Below, piece by piece: positions 1 through 7,819 of a stretch of DNA of 27,718 bases (the stretch's first letter is position 1; every line of letters starts with the position of its first letter). Source of the DNA: CAZKNJ01 sp964554185 (GTDB lineage Bacteria; 4484-113); NCBI GenBank assembly GCA_964554185.1, contig CAZKNJ010000018.1, positions 1-27,718 of the forward strand, read 5' to 3'. The notes under the pieces were generated by a model. The model ran no database searches. It saw only the letters and a program-made list of their open reading frames with translations, and was not told the DNA's origin. Both the position numbers and the translations under genes were made by a program.

Positions 1-689
1 ATCCCCCATCCGTCCAGATGGGCGATGCCGTACAAGTGCCATTCGCCGGTCCAGTCAAACACCAGAAACCAGAAATCGTTGTCGTAGGCGATGTCGTACG
101 GACACTCAGGATCGCTTTGTTCGCCAGTGCTGAAATACTGCACGAAGTGGTACTTGTCCTGCCAGATGAAAGTCATGTTGGCCGGCTCCCGGGTGAATGC
201 ATCCAGCTCGCGCCCATCGTTCTCCTGCATGATGTCGGCCAGCGAGAGTCCGTCCTTTGTGGGCCAGTCGATCATAGCCAGCCCGGCGTCACTTTCCTCG
301 CCATCAAGTTGCCGGTCGCCCCATCGGCCGCGCCAGACGATTTCGGGTGCTCGACCGTAGATAGGGAATCCTGACCCATCCGCCCATCCCAGAAAGTACA
401 GATGGTCGTCCTCGAGGATTGTAGGGATTTGGTCCCAGCCATAGTAGATGATGGGAGAGGGATTACCGCCGCTGTGCCCGGAGTCAATCCACAGCCCATC
501 CCAGGGGTTGCAGAGGCTCTGTAGCGCTACGAGGTCCTTGCTGATGATTGCCTGTTCGGCCTTCTCGGTGAGTGCCATTATTTCCACCCGGTCCTCGTCG
601 TCAAGTTTGCTCAGGGCGAAGGCCGGCGTGGCGGCACAGGCGACTGTCGCCATCATTGTGGCAATCACACAGATGTTACTTAGTTTCAT
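1..689 (-). CDS. Secreted protein of unknown function, paralog A (3' end off the left edge)
   Basis: Reading the minus strand from ATG at 689 gives an uninterrupted frame of 229 codons that leaves the window without a stop. A Shine-Dalgarno GAGGAAG lies just upstream. The product starts with a Sec-type signal peptide (MKLSNICVIATMMATVACA, then ATPAFA, likely cleaved after AFA). The mature part shares long blocks with the neighbouring gene at 725-1396: SKDLVALQ against ARDLVALQ, LWIDSG, IIYYGWDQIP, ILEDDHLYFLGWADG, and the ending HLDGWG. By comparison with the paralog, whose protein ends in HLDGWGI, only one residue and the stop are probably missing. I recognise no domain; the many Trp, Tyr and Asp residues suggest a small extracytoplasmic beta-rich fold. 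It lies 35 nt downstream of its paralog and is probably co-transcribed with it. The gene is sure, the function unknown. Confidence 0.85.
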   Translation of the reverse strand, partial: MKLSNICVIATMMATVACAATPAFALSKLDDEDRVEIMALTEKAEQAIISKDLVALQSLCNPWDGLWIDSGHSGGNPSPIIYYGWDQIPTILEDDHLYFLGWADGSGFPIYGRAPEIVWRGRWGDRQLDGEESDAGLAMIDWPTKDGLSLADIMQENDGRELDAFTREPANMTFIWQDKYHFVQYFSTGEQSDPECPYDIAYDNDFWFLVFDWTGEWHLYGIAHLDGWG

Positions 690-724
690 AAACACTTCCT
701 CAGTTCAGCCTACCGGGGCGGCGC

Positions 725-1396
725 TCATATCCCCCAGCCGTCCAGGTGGGCGAGGCCGATGAGCTTCCATTCGGGCTTAGCGCTCATGCGCGAGAGGTCA
801 AACACCATAAACCAGTACTCGTTGTCGAAAGGCTCAGCCGGGTCGCCGTCCGCGCCCGCCGAGAAGTACTGCGCGTAGTGGTAAACGCCGTCCCAGCGGA
901 AGAGCACATTCGCCGGCGGCACGGTGAAGCCGTCCACCGCCCAGCCGTCGTTGTCGGCTATCAGCTCGGGCAGCGGTGCGGCCTGCACCGGCCACGGGCT
1001 TTGCTGCAACTCGCCGGTGCCCACGTCGTGTACTTCCCAGCGGCCCTCCCAGATAATCTCGCCGGTGCGGCCGAAGACGGGCAGCCCAGTGCCGTCGGCC
1101 CAGCCGAGGAAGTACAGGTGGTCGTCCTCCAGCATCTGCGGAATCTGCTCCCAGCCGTAGTAGATGACCGGCAGCGGATCGCGCCCGAGCTGCCCCGCGT
1201 CTATCCACAAACCTTCCCAATGGTCGCAGTAGCCTTGCAGCGCCACCAGATCGCGGGCGATGATGGCGTCCTTCACGCTCTCGGCGGTGGTCAAGAGCGT
1301 CACTTTGTCTGCGTCGGTGAGCGGCGCCAGGGCGTGCGCGGTGGTCGGCAGTACCAGGACAACCAGCAGAAGGGCAACGGTGAGTATTCGTCTCAT
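725..1396 (-). CDS. Secreted protein of unknown function, paralog B
   Basis: 223 aa. I chose the ATG at 1396 (MRRILTVALLLVVLVLPTTAHA) because a GGGAGGC ribosome-binding site precedes it and it begins directly with a signal peptide. The longer frame back to 1471 would add a non-signal leader and overlap the divergent gene. The mature protein carries the same blocks as the gene at 1-689 (ARDLVALQ, LWIDAGQ, VIYYGWEQIP, MLEDDHLYFLGWADG, EYWFMVFD, HLDGWGI), so the two arose by tandem duplication and have diverged considerably. The TGA stop is at 725-727. No catalytic motif or known family is recognised. A nuclear transport factor 2-like or lipocalin-like fold is conceivable from size and composition, but this is a guess. 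Confidence 0.85.
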   Translation of the reverse strand: MRRILTVALLLVVLVLPTTAHALAPLTDADKVTLLTTAESVKDAIIARDLVALQGYCDHWEGLWIDAGQLGRDPLPVIYYGWEQIPQMLEDDHLYFLGWADGTGLPVFGRTGEIIWEGRWEVHDVGTGELQQSPWPVQAAPLPELIADNDGWAVDGFTVPPANVLFRWDGVYHYAQYFSAGADGDPAEPFDNEYWFMVFDLSRMSAKPEWKLIGLAHLDGWGI

Positions 1397-1416
1397 TTGT
1401 TCGCCTCCCTGAATGG

Positions 1417-1440
1417 ATTCTAGCGCATCGGTGGTAGTAT
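1417..1440. promoter_or_regulatory. Overlapping divergent promoters (-10 elements)
   Basis: On the minus strand, TAGAAT (complement of 1417-1422) lies about 20 nt before the ATG of the secreted-protein gene at 1396. On the plus strand, TAGTAT at 1435-1440 lies only 6 nt before the ATG at 1447, which would give a leaderless or nearly leaderless transcript. Both -35 regions are weak, so this is a suggestion from the -10 matches and the divergent layout. Confidence 0.35.
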
Positions 1441-1446
1441 TGGGCG

Positions 1447-2328
1447 ATGCACATATGTAATGAAACGCCACGGCGGCACGTGACCTGGATTCGCTTCCTG
1501 TTCTGGGTGATTGCCTTTATCATCACCGCGTTTTCGGCAGTTTACCAGCGGGTCACAGGGCCGACCTATCCGCTGAGGGGAGAGGTGTTTGTTGCCGGAC
1601 AGGAAGTGGACTACGAACTGCCGCGCAATGCGGAGACCACCGGAGACGCGGTCGTCCGAATAGACGTGCCGGCAACGGTTGACGGAACGACAGTGTGGCG
1701 GCGCTTCAAGACAGATGATCCATATACTGAGACCAGCATGGTGCGAGACGAGAAAGGCTTGACAGCGCACCTGCCGGCGCAACCGATGGCGGGCAAGCTT
1801 CAATACCATATCGTGCTGAACGACGGCGGCAAGACCGCGATGGTGCCGCCCGAAGGCGCGACGGTCATCCGCTTCAAAGGCCACGTGCCGCTGTGGGCGA
1901 TGCTCCCGCATATCCTGTTCATGTTTCTGGCGATGCTGCTCGCCGCGCGTACGGGGCTGGAAGCCATCGGCGGCCTGGGGCGGCTGCGCAGCCATATGTG
2001 GGGCACCTTCGCGTTTCTCATCGTAGGGGGATTCATCTTTGGCCCGTTGGTGCAGCACTATGCCTTCGGCACCTGGTGGTCGGGCGTGCCTCTCGGCTAC
2101 GACCTAACGGACAACAAGACGCTAATAGCGCTGGTGGCGTGGGTGATTGCGCTTATCGTCATCGGTATCCGCCGCCCCGTCCGCGCCCGCGAGCGCTGGG
2201 CGGCGTTCCTGGCGGTAGTGGTGATGCTGGGCATCTTTATGATCCCGCACAGCCTCTACGGCTCCGAGCTGGACTACTCCAAGCTGGAAACCGGCGTGCC
2301 GGTGCACGAGGCGATTGGCTCGGGGTAG
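1447..2328 (+). CDS. Integral membrane protein of unknown function
   Basis: 293 aa from ATG 1447 to the stop at 2328. An N-terminal membrane segment (about residues 15-33, RFLFWVIAFIITAFSAVY) is followed by a soluble, probably extracytoplasmic domain of roughly 110 residues rich in beta-strand-like sequence. Three or four more membrane spans follow (about 155-172, 190-210, 235-250 and 258-275). The stretch FGPLVQHYAFGTWWSGVPLG between spans is rich in aromatic residues and looks like a conserved signature. I recall similar membrane proteins in environmental bacterial genomes without an assigned function, so none is given. No Shine-Dalgarno is evident and a TAGTAT -10 lies 6 nt upstream, hinting at leaderless translation. 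It stands alone between the divergent secreted pair and the PDZ gene. Confidence 0.8.
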   Translation: MHICNETPRRHVTWIRFLFWVIAFIITAFSAVYQRVTGPTYPLRGEVFVAGQEVDYELPRNAETTGDAVVRIDVPATVDGTTVWRRFKTDDPYTETSMVRDEKGLTAHLPAQPMAGKLQYHIVLNDGGKTAMVPPEGATVIRFKGHVPLWAMLPHILFMFLAMLLAARTGLEAIGGLGRLRSHMWGTFAFLIVGGFIFGPLVQHYAFGTWWSGVPLGYDLTDNKTLIALVAWVIALIVIGIRRPVRARERWAAFLAVVVMLGIFMIPHSLYGSELDYSKLETGVPVHEAIGSG

Positions 2329-2396
2329 CTAGCTAAGCGACTGAGGCACCTTAAGCTACAATCCTCTCGCGCGAAACCTCGCGCCGGGAGGGACGA

Positions 2397-4603
2397 ATGC
2401 GGACGCTTTTCCATGCGCTTCTACTGACAACTGCGGCAGTTCTTTTCTGCGGTTGCTTTTCCGCTCAGGCGGCCGAGAACGTGTATATGGGCGTGCAGAT
2501 GACGGCGGTTTCCGAGCCGCCGGGGATACAGGTGGAGGTGGTGCGCGATTCACCGGCGGAGCGTAGCGGTCTGCGCAGCGGGGACATCATCATTGCGATT
2601 GAGGGCACGGCGCTTGCGGGCGATCCGGCGGGATTCCTCGCGGTGATGGAAGATGCGCTGCAGGGCAAGCAAGTAGGCGACCCGCTGAAGCTCACGGTTT
2701 ACCGCGCCGGGCCGCAGATGGTGCTCACCATTGACGGCGAGAAGTATGTGACGGAAGACCCTTTGGGCGAGTTGGAAGCACTCGCGCTGAACGCCGCGCC
2801 CGGGCAGCACCTTTCGCTTTCAGTGGTGAATGAGCCTGCCACGCTCACGCTGACGATTACACTCGGCGCCAGGCCGGAAGCGGGCACAGGCACCGTCCCG
2901 CCAAATGAGGAGCTGTATCCCGGAGCGCAAGACCAGCATCCCGAGGTGCGCGAGCTGATGGACACTCTCATCGGCGTGGCTGGCATCCGCGCCGAGTGCG
3001 ACGACCTGTGGCGGCGGCTGGACGCCCGCGCAACGCCGGACGACGGCTACCGGCTGAAGCGCGTGTCTTACCTCCTGCGCGACGGGCTGAAAACCGAAGC
3101 GATGACGCGCGGCCTATCGGATGAGCTGATCAACCGCGCAGGCGAGGGCGTGAATGGATGCAATGGAGTATTGGAATCTGTGCGCGAGATGCTGGACCTT
3201 CCGGTGCTGAAGAGCGCGCAGATGCCGCTAGCCACTGGCCTGTCCGCAGAAAAACACCTTGAACAGATCTACGGCGTGCTGGAAACCGCGGCGGCGCATG
3301 TGCAGGCCGCTTTCGCCGACTTCACCGACGAAGAGAAAGCGTTTCTGGAGTCGCAGCGCGAGGAGCTGACGGACGTCTTCTGCTGGATGACGTACATCCA
3401 CGAGGATGACAACCGCGCGCGGATGCGCGGCAACCTCAAGCTGGTAGAGCTGGCCAAGCGCATTGACTACCAGGAGTTGATGCTGGCGCANNNNNNNNNN
3501 NNNNNNNNNNNNNNNNNNNNNNNNNNNNNNNNNNNNNNNNNNNNNNNNNNNNNNNNNNNNNNNNNNNNNNNNNNNNNNNNNNNNNNNNNNTGCGCTACTC
3601 CCAGGGCAGCGGTTCCATGGGTGTGGGAATGCTCATTGACCTGAGCGGTGACGACGAATACGTGGGGCTGCAATGGTGCCAGGGCACGGGCTTTATGGGC
3701 GGCGGATTGCTGCTGGACCTGCGAGGCGATGATGTTTACCGAGGCGAGGAACTGATGCAGGGCGCGGGCATCTTCGGCTGGGGCGTGAAGCTGGACTATG
3801 ACGGCAACGACTACACCGAAGCGCAGTGCAAGTCGCAGGGCTTTGGCGGCGCGCGCGCGGTGGGGCTGCATATTGACCTGCACGGCGACGACTTCTGCTA
3901 CGCCAAGGGCAAGTATCCCACCAACTACGGCGATCCTGGCATCTTTGACGCCTGGTCGCAGGGCTGCGCGCAGGGCTTTCGGGGCTACGCCTCCGGCGGC
4001 ATTGCCGCGATGATTGACGTGCACGGAGACGACTACTACGAAGCGGGCAACTTCTCCCAGGGCGGCGGCTACTATTTCGGGCTGGGATGGCTGCACGACA
4101 CCATCGGCAATGACCACTACGTCGGTTCGCGCTACAACCAGGGCTTCTGCGCCCACCAGGCGGTCGGCTGTTTCCTGGATGATGCCGGCGACGATTGGTA
4201 CCAGACGCGCCAAGCGGTGGCGCAGGGACTGGCCTGGGACGAATGCGTGACCATGTTCGTGGAGGCCGGCGGGGACGACCGTTACGAGGGCGGCACCGGA
4301 TTTTCCCAGGGCGCGTCGGCGCACAACTCGCTGTGTGTGTTCTGGGATCGCGGTGGAAAGGACACCTACGACTACGTGCCGGGTCAGGCGCGCGCGGGTG
4401 GCAACGATTACCATGGCGGTACTTCGCTCTCGCTGTTCATTGACGAGTATGGTGCCGAAGACATCTACAACTGCGAGCAGTCGGCGAACAACCTCATCAA
4501 GTGGTGGCCGGAATACGGTATCTTCTGCGACCTGCCGGGGAGCGCGAGACAAATACTGTGGGACAACGCCTGGACGGCGCTGATTCCGGCCTCCGCAGAA
4601 TAG
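2397..4603 (+). CDS. Exported PDZ-domain protein with GDD-rich repeats, interrupted by an assembly gap
   Basis: ATG 2397 follows GGGAGGGA. The N-terminus is a signal peptide (MRTLFHALLLTTAAVLFCGC, then FSAQA), possibly a lipoprotein signal. A PDZ domain follows at about residues 30-105 (YMGVQMTAV...VVRDSPAERSGLRSGDIIIAIEG). A largely helical middle region runs to the gap at 3491. After the gap, from 3593, come about eight degenerate repeats of roughly 30 residues of the type SQG-x-G-x-GxGxLxDLxGDDxYxG, then a conserved tail (YVPGQARAGGNDYHGG...WWPEYGIFCDLPG) ending in TAG at 4601-4603. The two sides of the gap are in different frames, which means nothing because 100 N is a placeholder length. 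The repeats, with paired aspartates, might bind calcium (inference). PDZ plus repeats suggests an envelope protein; no protease domain is visible. I treat both sides as one gene, which is likely but unproven. Confidence 0.75.
3491..3590. other. Assembly gap (100 N)
   Basis: Exactly 100 N, the conventional placeholder for a scaffold gap of unknown length. It falls just before the repeat-rich part of the PDZ protein, where repeats may have broken the assembly. Confidence 0.98.
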
Positions 4604-4728
4604 CCGAGTGCTACCCGCCCTCGGGGGGAGCCGGCGGCGGCTGATTGCCCGCAGTTTCCGTATAAGCCTTCTGTCGCGTGGTAAACATGCCCGCACGCTC
4701 ACCGATCGTTAATTCACCCTAAACACTG

Positions 4729-4744
4729 AAGAGCCCTCTTTTTT
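4729..4744 (+). terminator. Possible weak terminator after the PDZ/repeat gene
   Basis: The sequence AAGAG-CC-CTCTT is followed by four more T. A usable hairpin would be only 4 bp with a 4-nt loop, so the stem is weak, but the T run and the place between two genes fit a terminator. Confidence 0.25.
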
Positions 4745-4749
4745 AATGA

Positions 4750-4795
4750 TTGATATTTGCTTGAAGCTATGATTAAATAAAAAAGGTCGTATAAT
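4750..4795 (+). promoter_or_regulatory. Candidate promoters for the secreted-protein pair
   Basis: The stretch is notably AT-rich. TTGATA (4750-4755), 17 nt, then TTAAAT (4773-4778) is one acceptable promoter. A perfect TATAAT (4790-4795) lies 20 nt before the ATG at 4816 but lacks a clear -35. Either could drive the two genes downstream. Confidence 0.4.
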
Positions 4796-4815
4796 TGAAG
4801 GAAGGGATAAATAAG

Positions 4816-5400
4816 ATGAATCTCTCAAGGATTTTCCTGCAGCAGTTTGTGGTTATCTGCGCTTTACTATTGAGTCTGCCAGCCTTGGCAACCGAACTGC
4901 AAGTCACTTATTCCTCAGCGGGTGGGTATTATTATCCCGAGGGGTATTACAGCTCGTTCTTTGGGAATGACGTACTGATCGGCTACAGCATCACAGGTAA
5001 CACATCGCCAGTCGCCAGTGTCCAGGTTATGGTGGAGAATCAAGAGGATGAATGGACATGTTTGGGGTCTTCGGTTTCAGGCTACTACGATTTTACACCG
5101 GCGTATTTCACGAGTTTCGTACCATATTTCCTTGTTTTCTTTGAGGACCATACGATTGGTCTTTTCTATGCGGATAACTACCTGTTATCCTGGGCAAACG
5201 AGGAGCAATACAACGAGTTTGAAGGGGAATCCATTAGTCCTGCGGTCATGCCGGGTGACCCGTACTACAATAATCCGACGCACACTTGCTCCGTGCTAAT
5301 GTGCACCCACGGTGAATGCCTGTTACACTATATCGAGGTGCTCAACGGGCATCCTTGCAGCGAGTTCCCTGATAATTGCCAGACCGACGATGATTGCTAA
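4816..5400 (+). CDS. Secreted Cys- and Tyr-rich protein, unknown function
   Basis: 194 aa from ATG 4816, preceded by GGAAGGGA. A TTG at 4795 in the same frame is less likely because it lies inside the candidate -10. The signal peptide is MNLSRIFLQQFVVICALLLS, then LPALA. The mature protein is very rich in Tyr and Phe (SSAGGYYYPEGYYSSFFGND) and ends in a Cys-rich tail with about six cysteines (HTCSVLMCTHGECLLHY...HPCSEFPDNCQTDDDC), probably disulfide bonded. No family is recognised. Codons are AT-richer than in the flanking genes, which suggests a different origin for this patch. Its TAA lies 14 nt before the ATG of the next gene, so the two are likely co-transcribed. Confidence 0.75.
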   Translation: MNLSRIFLQQFVVICALLLSLPALATELQVTYSSAGGYYYPEGYYSSFFGNDVLIGYSITGNTSPVASVQVMVENQEDEWTCLGSSVSGYYDFTPAYFTSFVPYFLVFFEDHTIGLFYADNYLLSWANEEQYNEFEGESISPAVMPGDPYYNNPTHTCSVLMCTHGECLLHYIEVLNGHPCSEFPDNCQTDDDC

Positions 5401-5414
5401 CTGGGAGGCGAATC

Positions 5415-6080
5415 ATGAGATTTTTTACAAAAGCAATTCTCATTGCGGGGATTTCGTCTATTGCATACTTGATCGCCGTATTCCCCGCTGCTGGCGCCTG
5501 TGACAAGCCTCTGCTGCTGCAAAAGAGTGCTGACGGGACTCTCAGCGAACAGGAGTCGAAACGCCTGAACCAGACCATGAAGTGGTGGCTAAAGCGATGT
5601 GACGAGTTCGCCGAGAAACAGAAAAGCTATCTCGCCTTTGTGGAGAGCGCAGAGCCTGGCTCCGAGGAACTCTGGCAGCGAAAGGAGGATTTCTTCAACG
5701 AGGCCCTTAGCCTTATTCAGTTTGGGCTGGAGGCTTACGCTTCGCTTAACGATGGGATGTATCCTTACAGCCTGGGAGCCTTCGTTTGCTCCGGTATGAC
5801 GGAACAGCTTCCACTGAATCCCTTCACTGGAGAGCCTTTTAAGGAGAAAGGGCTTGCCACCCTCGCTGGAGGAGAGGATTCGGCTGTAGGTTACGTGCCT
5901 GAATACGTCCGCGAGCGCGATACACTCGTAGTAGTCGGCTACTGGCTGGTCGTGGTGTCGCCGGAGATTTGCCGTTTGGAACCGGATTTACAGCTGCCCG
6001 TGCCTGCGAAGGCGCTTCCGGGAGACTGGCGCTTACCGCCAGACACCGTCTTGGTCCTCGAATCACACAGGGCGCAATAG
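5415..6080 (+). CDS. Secreted or membrane-anchored protein with a pseudopilin-like segment
   Basis: 221 aa from ATG 5415, with GGGAGG at 5403-5408. The N-terminus is hydrophobic (KAILIAGISSIAYLIAVFPAAGA) and serves as a signal peptide or anchor. A charged helical region follows. Then comes MYPYSLGAFVCSGMTEQLPLNPFTGEPF, which resembles the conserved C-terminal segment of type II secretion major pseudopilins (YPxSL...LPxNPFTG). The classical prepilin N-terminal motif (G before F, then T/S-x-x-E) is absent, so this is not a normal pseudopilin. It may be a substrate-like or structural relative. It lies in the same AT-richer patch as the gene before it. The similarity is read by eye and needs a profile search. 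Confidence 0.7.
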   Translation: MRFFTKAILIAGISSIAYLIAVFPAAGACDKPLLLQKSADGTLSEQESKRLNQTMKWWLKRCDEFAEKQKSYLAFVESAEPGSEELWQRKEDFFNEALSLIQFGLEAYASLNDGMYPYSLGAFVCSGMTEQLPLNPFTGEPFKEKGLATLAGGEDSAVGYVPEYVRERDTLVVVGYWLVVVSPEICRLEPDLQLPVPAKALPGDWRLPPDTVLVLESHRAQ

Positions 6081-6270
6081 TGTTTACCAACCCAACAGCG
6101 TAAGGTGCGGCTCTGTCACTAGCGGTAGGCGGCGTGAGCCATGAGCTTCGTTGCCGGAACTCAGGTTGGGGCGATCGAGTGGATTGAAAGGGAGATTCGT
6201 CGAGGCATCTCTGGTTGCAGGCATTGCACCGGCTCGCCTGCTATACTCGTAACCGACAACCAACGCTCTA

Positions 6271-6499
6271 CCCGCCGGGGCAGGCGCGCGCGGGCGGCAA
6301 CGACTATCACGGCGGTACTTCGCTGTCGCTGTTCATTGATGAAGGCGGCGCGGAGGATAGCTACAACAGCGAGCAGTCGGCGAACAGCGTCATCAGGTGG
6401 TGGCCGGAGTACGGCATCTTCTGCGACTTGCCCGGCACGATTGCCGACGCGTTGGAGGATAACGCCTGGACGGCGCTGATTCCGGCGTCGGATGAGTAG
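6271..6499 (+). pseudogene. Truncated duplicate of the C-terminus of the PDZ/GDD-repeat gene
   Basis: In the frame ending at TAG 6497-6499 the translation runs YPPGQARAGGNDYHGG, then TSLSLFIDE, SEQSANS, RWWPEYGIFCDLPGT and NAWTALIPASDE. This matches the last ~75 residues of the gene ending at 4603 over its whole length, with scattered substitutions at both DNA and protein level. Similarity begins abruptly near 6270 and nothing upstream resembles the rest of that gene. No good start site or signal peptide precedes it. It is best read as the remnant of a tandem duplicate, with the two secreted-protein genes (4816-6080) lying between the intact tail and the remnant. A misassembly next to a scaffold gap cannot be excluded. 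Confidence 0.7.
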
Positions 6500-6501
6500 G
6501 C

Positions 6502-6533
6502 TTGACGTCCAACCCTCGCGTCGGTGTTATACT
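6502..6533 (+). promoter_or_regulatory. Candidate promoter with an extended -10
   Basis: TTGACG (6502-6507) and TGTTATACT, in which the -10 TATACT is 6528-6533, precede the ATG at 6542 by 8 nt. The spacer of 20 nt is longer than usual, but the TGn extension may compensate. A nearly leaderless transcript would result. Confidence 0.35.
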
Positions 6534-6541
6534 TGTGGTGT

Positions 6542-6633
6542 ATGAAGGTTGCTGACATGACGTTGGAAGAGTTGCGCGACTTCATTGCCGCAACCGTCCG
6601 GCAGGAACTGGAGCGGCTCGCCATCGATCCCGA
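6542..6633 (+). CDS. Small hypothetical protein, 5' fragment cut by the gap
   Basis: ATG 6542 opens a frame of 30 codons (MKVADMTLEELRDFIAATVR, then QELERLAIDPD) that enters the N run at 6634. The helix-rich start with TLEELRDFI and ending in a DPD-like motif resembles small acidic hypothetical proteins often found beside toxin-antitoxin-type genes in environmental bacteria. That resemblance is too vague to name it. The 3' part is not in the assembly. Confidence 0.5.
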
Positions 6634-6733
6634 NNNNNNNNNNNNNNNNNNNNNNNNNNNNNNNNNNNNNNNNNNNNNNNNNNNNNNNNNNNNNNNNNNN
6701 NNNNNNNNNNNNNNNNNNNNNNNNNNNNNNNNN
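6634..6733. other. Assembly gap (100 N)
   Basis: Exactly 100 N, a placeholder for unknown length. It cuts a small plus-strand gene on its left and a minus-strand membrane protein gene on its right. Confidence 0.98.
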
Positions 6734-7162
6734 CGGGCGCATCGGCGTCTGCGGCTGCATCGTCGGCTGCGGGTTTGTCCGCACGGGGCGCACCAAGTTC
6801 GGAGGCAAGTACACCGCCGTGATGAGTGCCACCAGCGTCAGTAGTACTCCCAGACAGATGAAGCCCCGCTGCATGAACGCCACTCCCGCGACCTCGCGCT
6901 CCACCGGCCAGTCGTCGTTCATCCGCATTGAACGTGCCGTGCGCTCCACCACGGTGGTACCGCAGTACACTGACAGTGCCAACGCGGCGATGGCCAGCAC
7001 GCCCAGCCAGAAGGCAACTATGGGCAGCCTGCCGTGGAGGAAACCGATAAAGAGAATCAGGGCGGCTGAGATGATGCCCGCGTAAGTTATGCGCTTCAGA
7101 GCGAGATTCGTTCTCAGCTCGTGCCCCTTGCCTTTCAGCCCTGTATCACCGGGTTCACACAT
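6734..7162 (-). CDS. Membrane protein of unknown function, C-terminus lost in the gap
   Basis: The minus-strand frame starts at ATG 7162, preceded by a strong GAGGAGGG site, and runs 143 codons into the gap. Three membrane segments are visible at about residues 25-45 (ITYAGIISAALILFIGFL), 47-67 (IVAFWLGVLAIAALALSVY) and 100-118 (FICLGVLLTLVALITAVYL). A short cytoplasmic stretch with ERTARSMRMNDDWPVERE lies between the second and third. The last visible residues are a Pro/Gln/Thr-rich linker. No family is recognised. Confidence 0.65.
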
Positions 7163-7241
7163 ATTTCCCTCCTCACGTAGTCAGCAGTTTCGAGACGCCG
7201 AAAGCGGCGCTATGTTCAGCGAAGGGCGACCCTCGGCGAGG

Positions 7242-7694
7242 CTACTTGATCTCGTCGCCCTGGTACCACAGCTTGCGGAACAGCTCGCGGTGGCCGTTTT
7301 CCAGGAGGATAATGGCCATCTCGCCATGGTGGTGCGCCTCGTGCACCACCATATAGCCGACAAAATCTGCGCCGGTGCCCACATGCCCCACGTCGCGGCG
7401 CAGCAGCTCGTGGTCCGCCTCGGAGAAAAGCGAGGTCAGCCGGTTGCCGCTGTCAACCAGGGCGCCGCGTAGTGCGGCGGGATCGTGCTCTTGCTCCTCC
7501 GGGAGCCTGGAGCACTTCCAGCGCCGGTCGATGCCCTCCATCCAGTCGCACAGGCTGTTATGGACATGGGCGAATATCTCGCCCAGTGTGCGCACATCGG
7601 GAGACTGGAGCTTGAGGTGCTCCGGTGGCATATTGTCCAGAAGCTCGATGGTTTTGCTTCTCATCCGAGTGAAGAGCCGGATTATCGGGTCCAA
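7242..7694 (-). CDS. DinB-family (DinB/YfiT-like) putative metalloprotein
   Basis: 150 aa if started at TTG 7694 (LDPIIRLFTRMRSKTIELLD); an ATG at 7664 (MRSKTIELL) is the alternative. I prefer the TTG because DinB-like proteins usually have this first helix. The DinB signatures are visible: RTLGEIFAHVHNSLCDWM in helix 2, with a metal-binding His, and VVHEAHHHGEMAIILLENG in the last helix, with the other His ligands. Members are small four-helix bundles that bind Zn or Ni; some are thiol-dependent transferases acting on bacillithiol or mycothiol, but most are uncharacterised. The gene is divergent from the methyltransferase at 7820, and its upstream region overlaps that promoter zone. Stop TAG is at 7242-7244. 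Confidence 0.75.
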   Translation of the reverse strand: MDPIIRLFTRMRSKTIELLDNMPPEHLKLQSPDVRTLGEIFAHVHNSLCDWMEGIDRRWKCSRLPEEQEHDPAALRGALVDSGNRLTSLFSEADHELLRRDVGHVGTGADFVGYMVVHEAHHHGEMAIILLENGHRELFRKLWYQGDEIK

Positions 7695-7713
7695 CTTCGC
7701 ATCACCCGCTGCT

Positions 7714-7742
7714 ATTCTAAGGCAAAGCTCACTCACAGGCAA
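7714..7742 (-). promoter_or_regulatory. Promoter of the DinB-like gene
   Basis: On the minus strand TTGCCT (complement of 7737-7742), a 17-nt spacer and TAGAAT (complement of 7714-7719) form a good sigma70-type promoter. Transcription would start near 7707, giving a short leader before the TTG at 7694. This supports the shorter reading of the gene, because the longer frame would begin upstream of this promoter. Confidence 0.6.
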
Positions 7743-7748
7743 CAATAG

Positions 7749-7777
7749 CTGAGAAAATCCCGGAAGTCTGATAGAAT
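7749..7777 (+). promoter_or_regulatory. Candidate promoter of the methyltransferase gene
   Basis: CTGAGA (7749-7754), 17 nt, TAGAAT (7772-7777), followed by GGAGGGG and the ATG at 7820. The -10 is good and the -35 partial. It lies back to back with the promoter of the divergent DinB-like gene. Confidence 0.45.
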
Positions 7778-7819
7778 TAGCAGTCGCGGCAGGATGCTGC
7801 AATACTGGAGGGGTTGCGA

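Noticed and set aside
3490..3593. Frame change across the first N run as a real frameshift
   Set aside because: The 100 N are a placeholder for unknown length, so the frame cannot be compared across it.
3467..4702. Long minus-strand open frame opposite the GDD-repeat region
   Set aside because: It is a by-product of GC-rich repeat codons on the plus strand, crosses the N gap and shows only low-complexity Val/Ala/Arg sequence.
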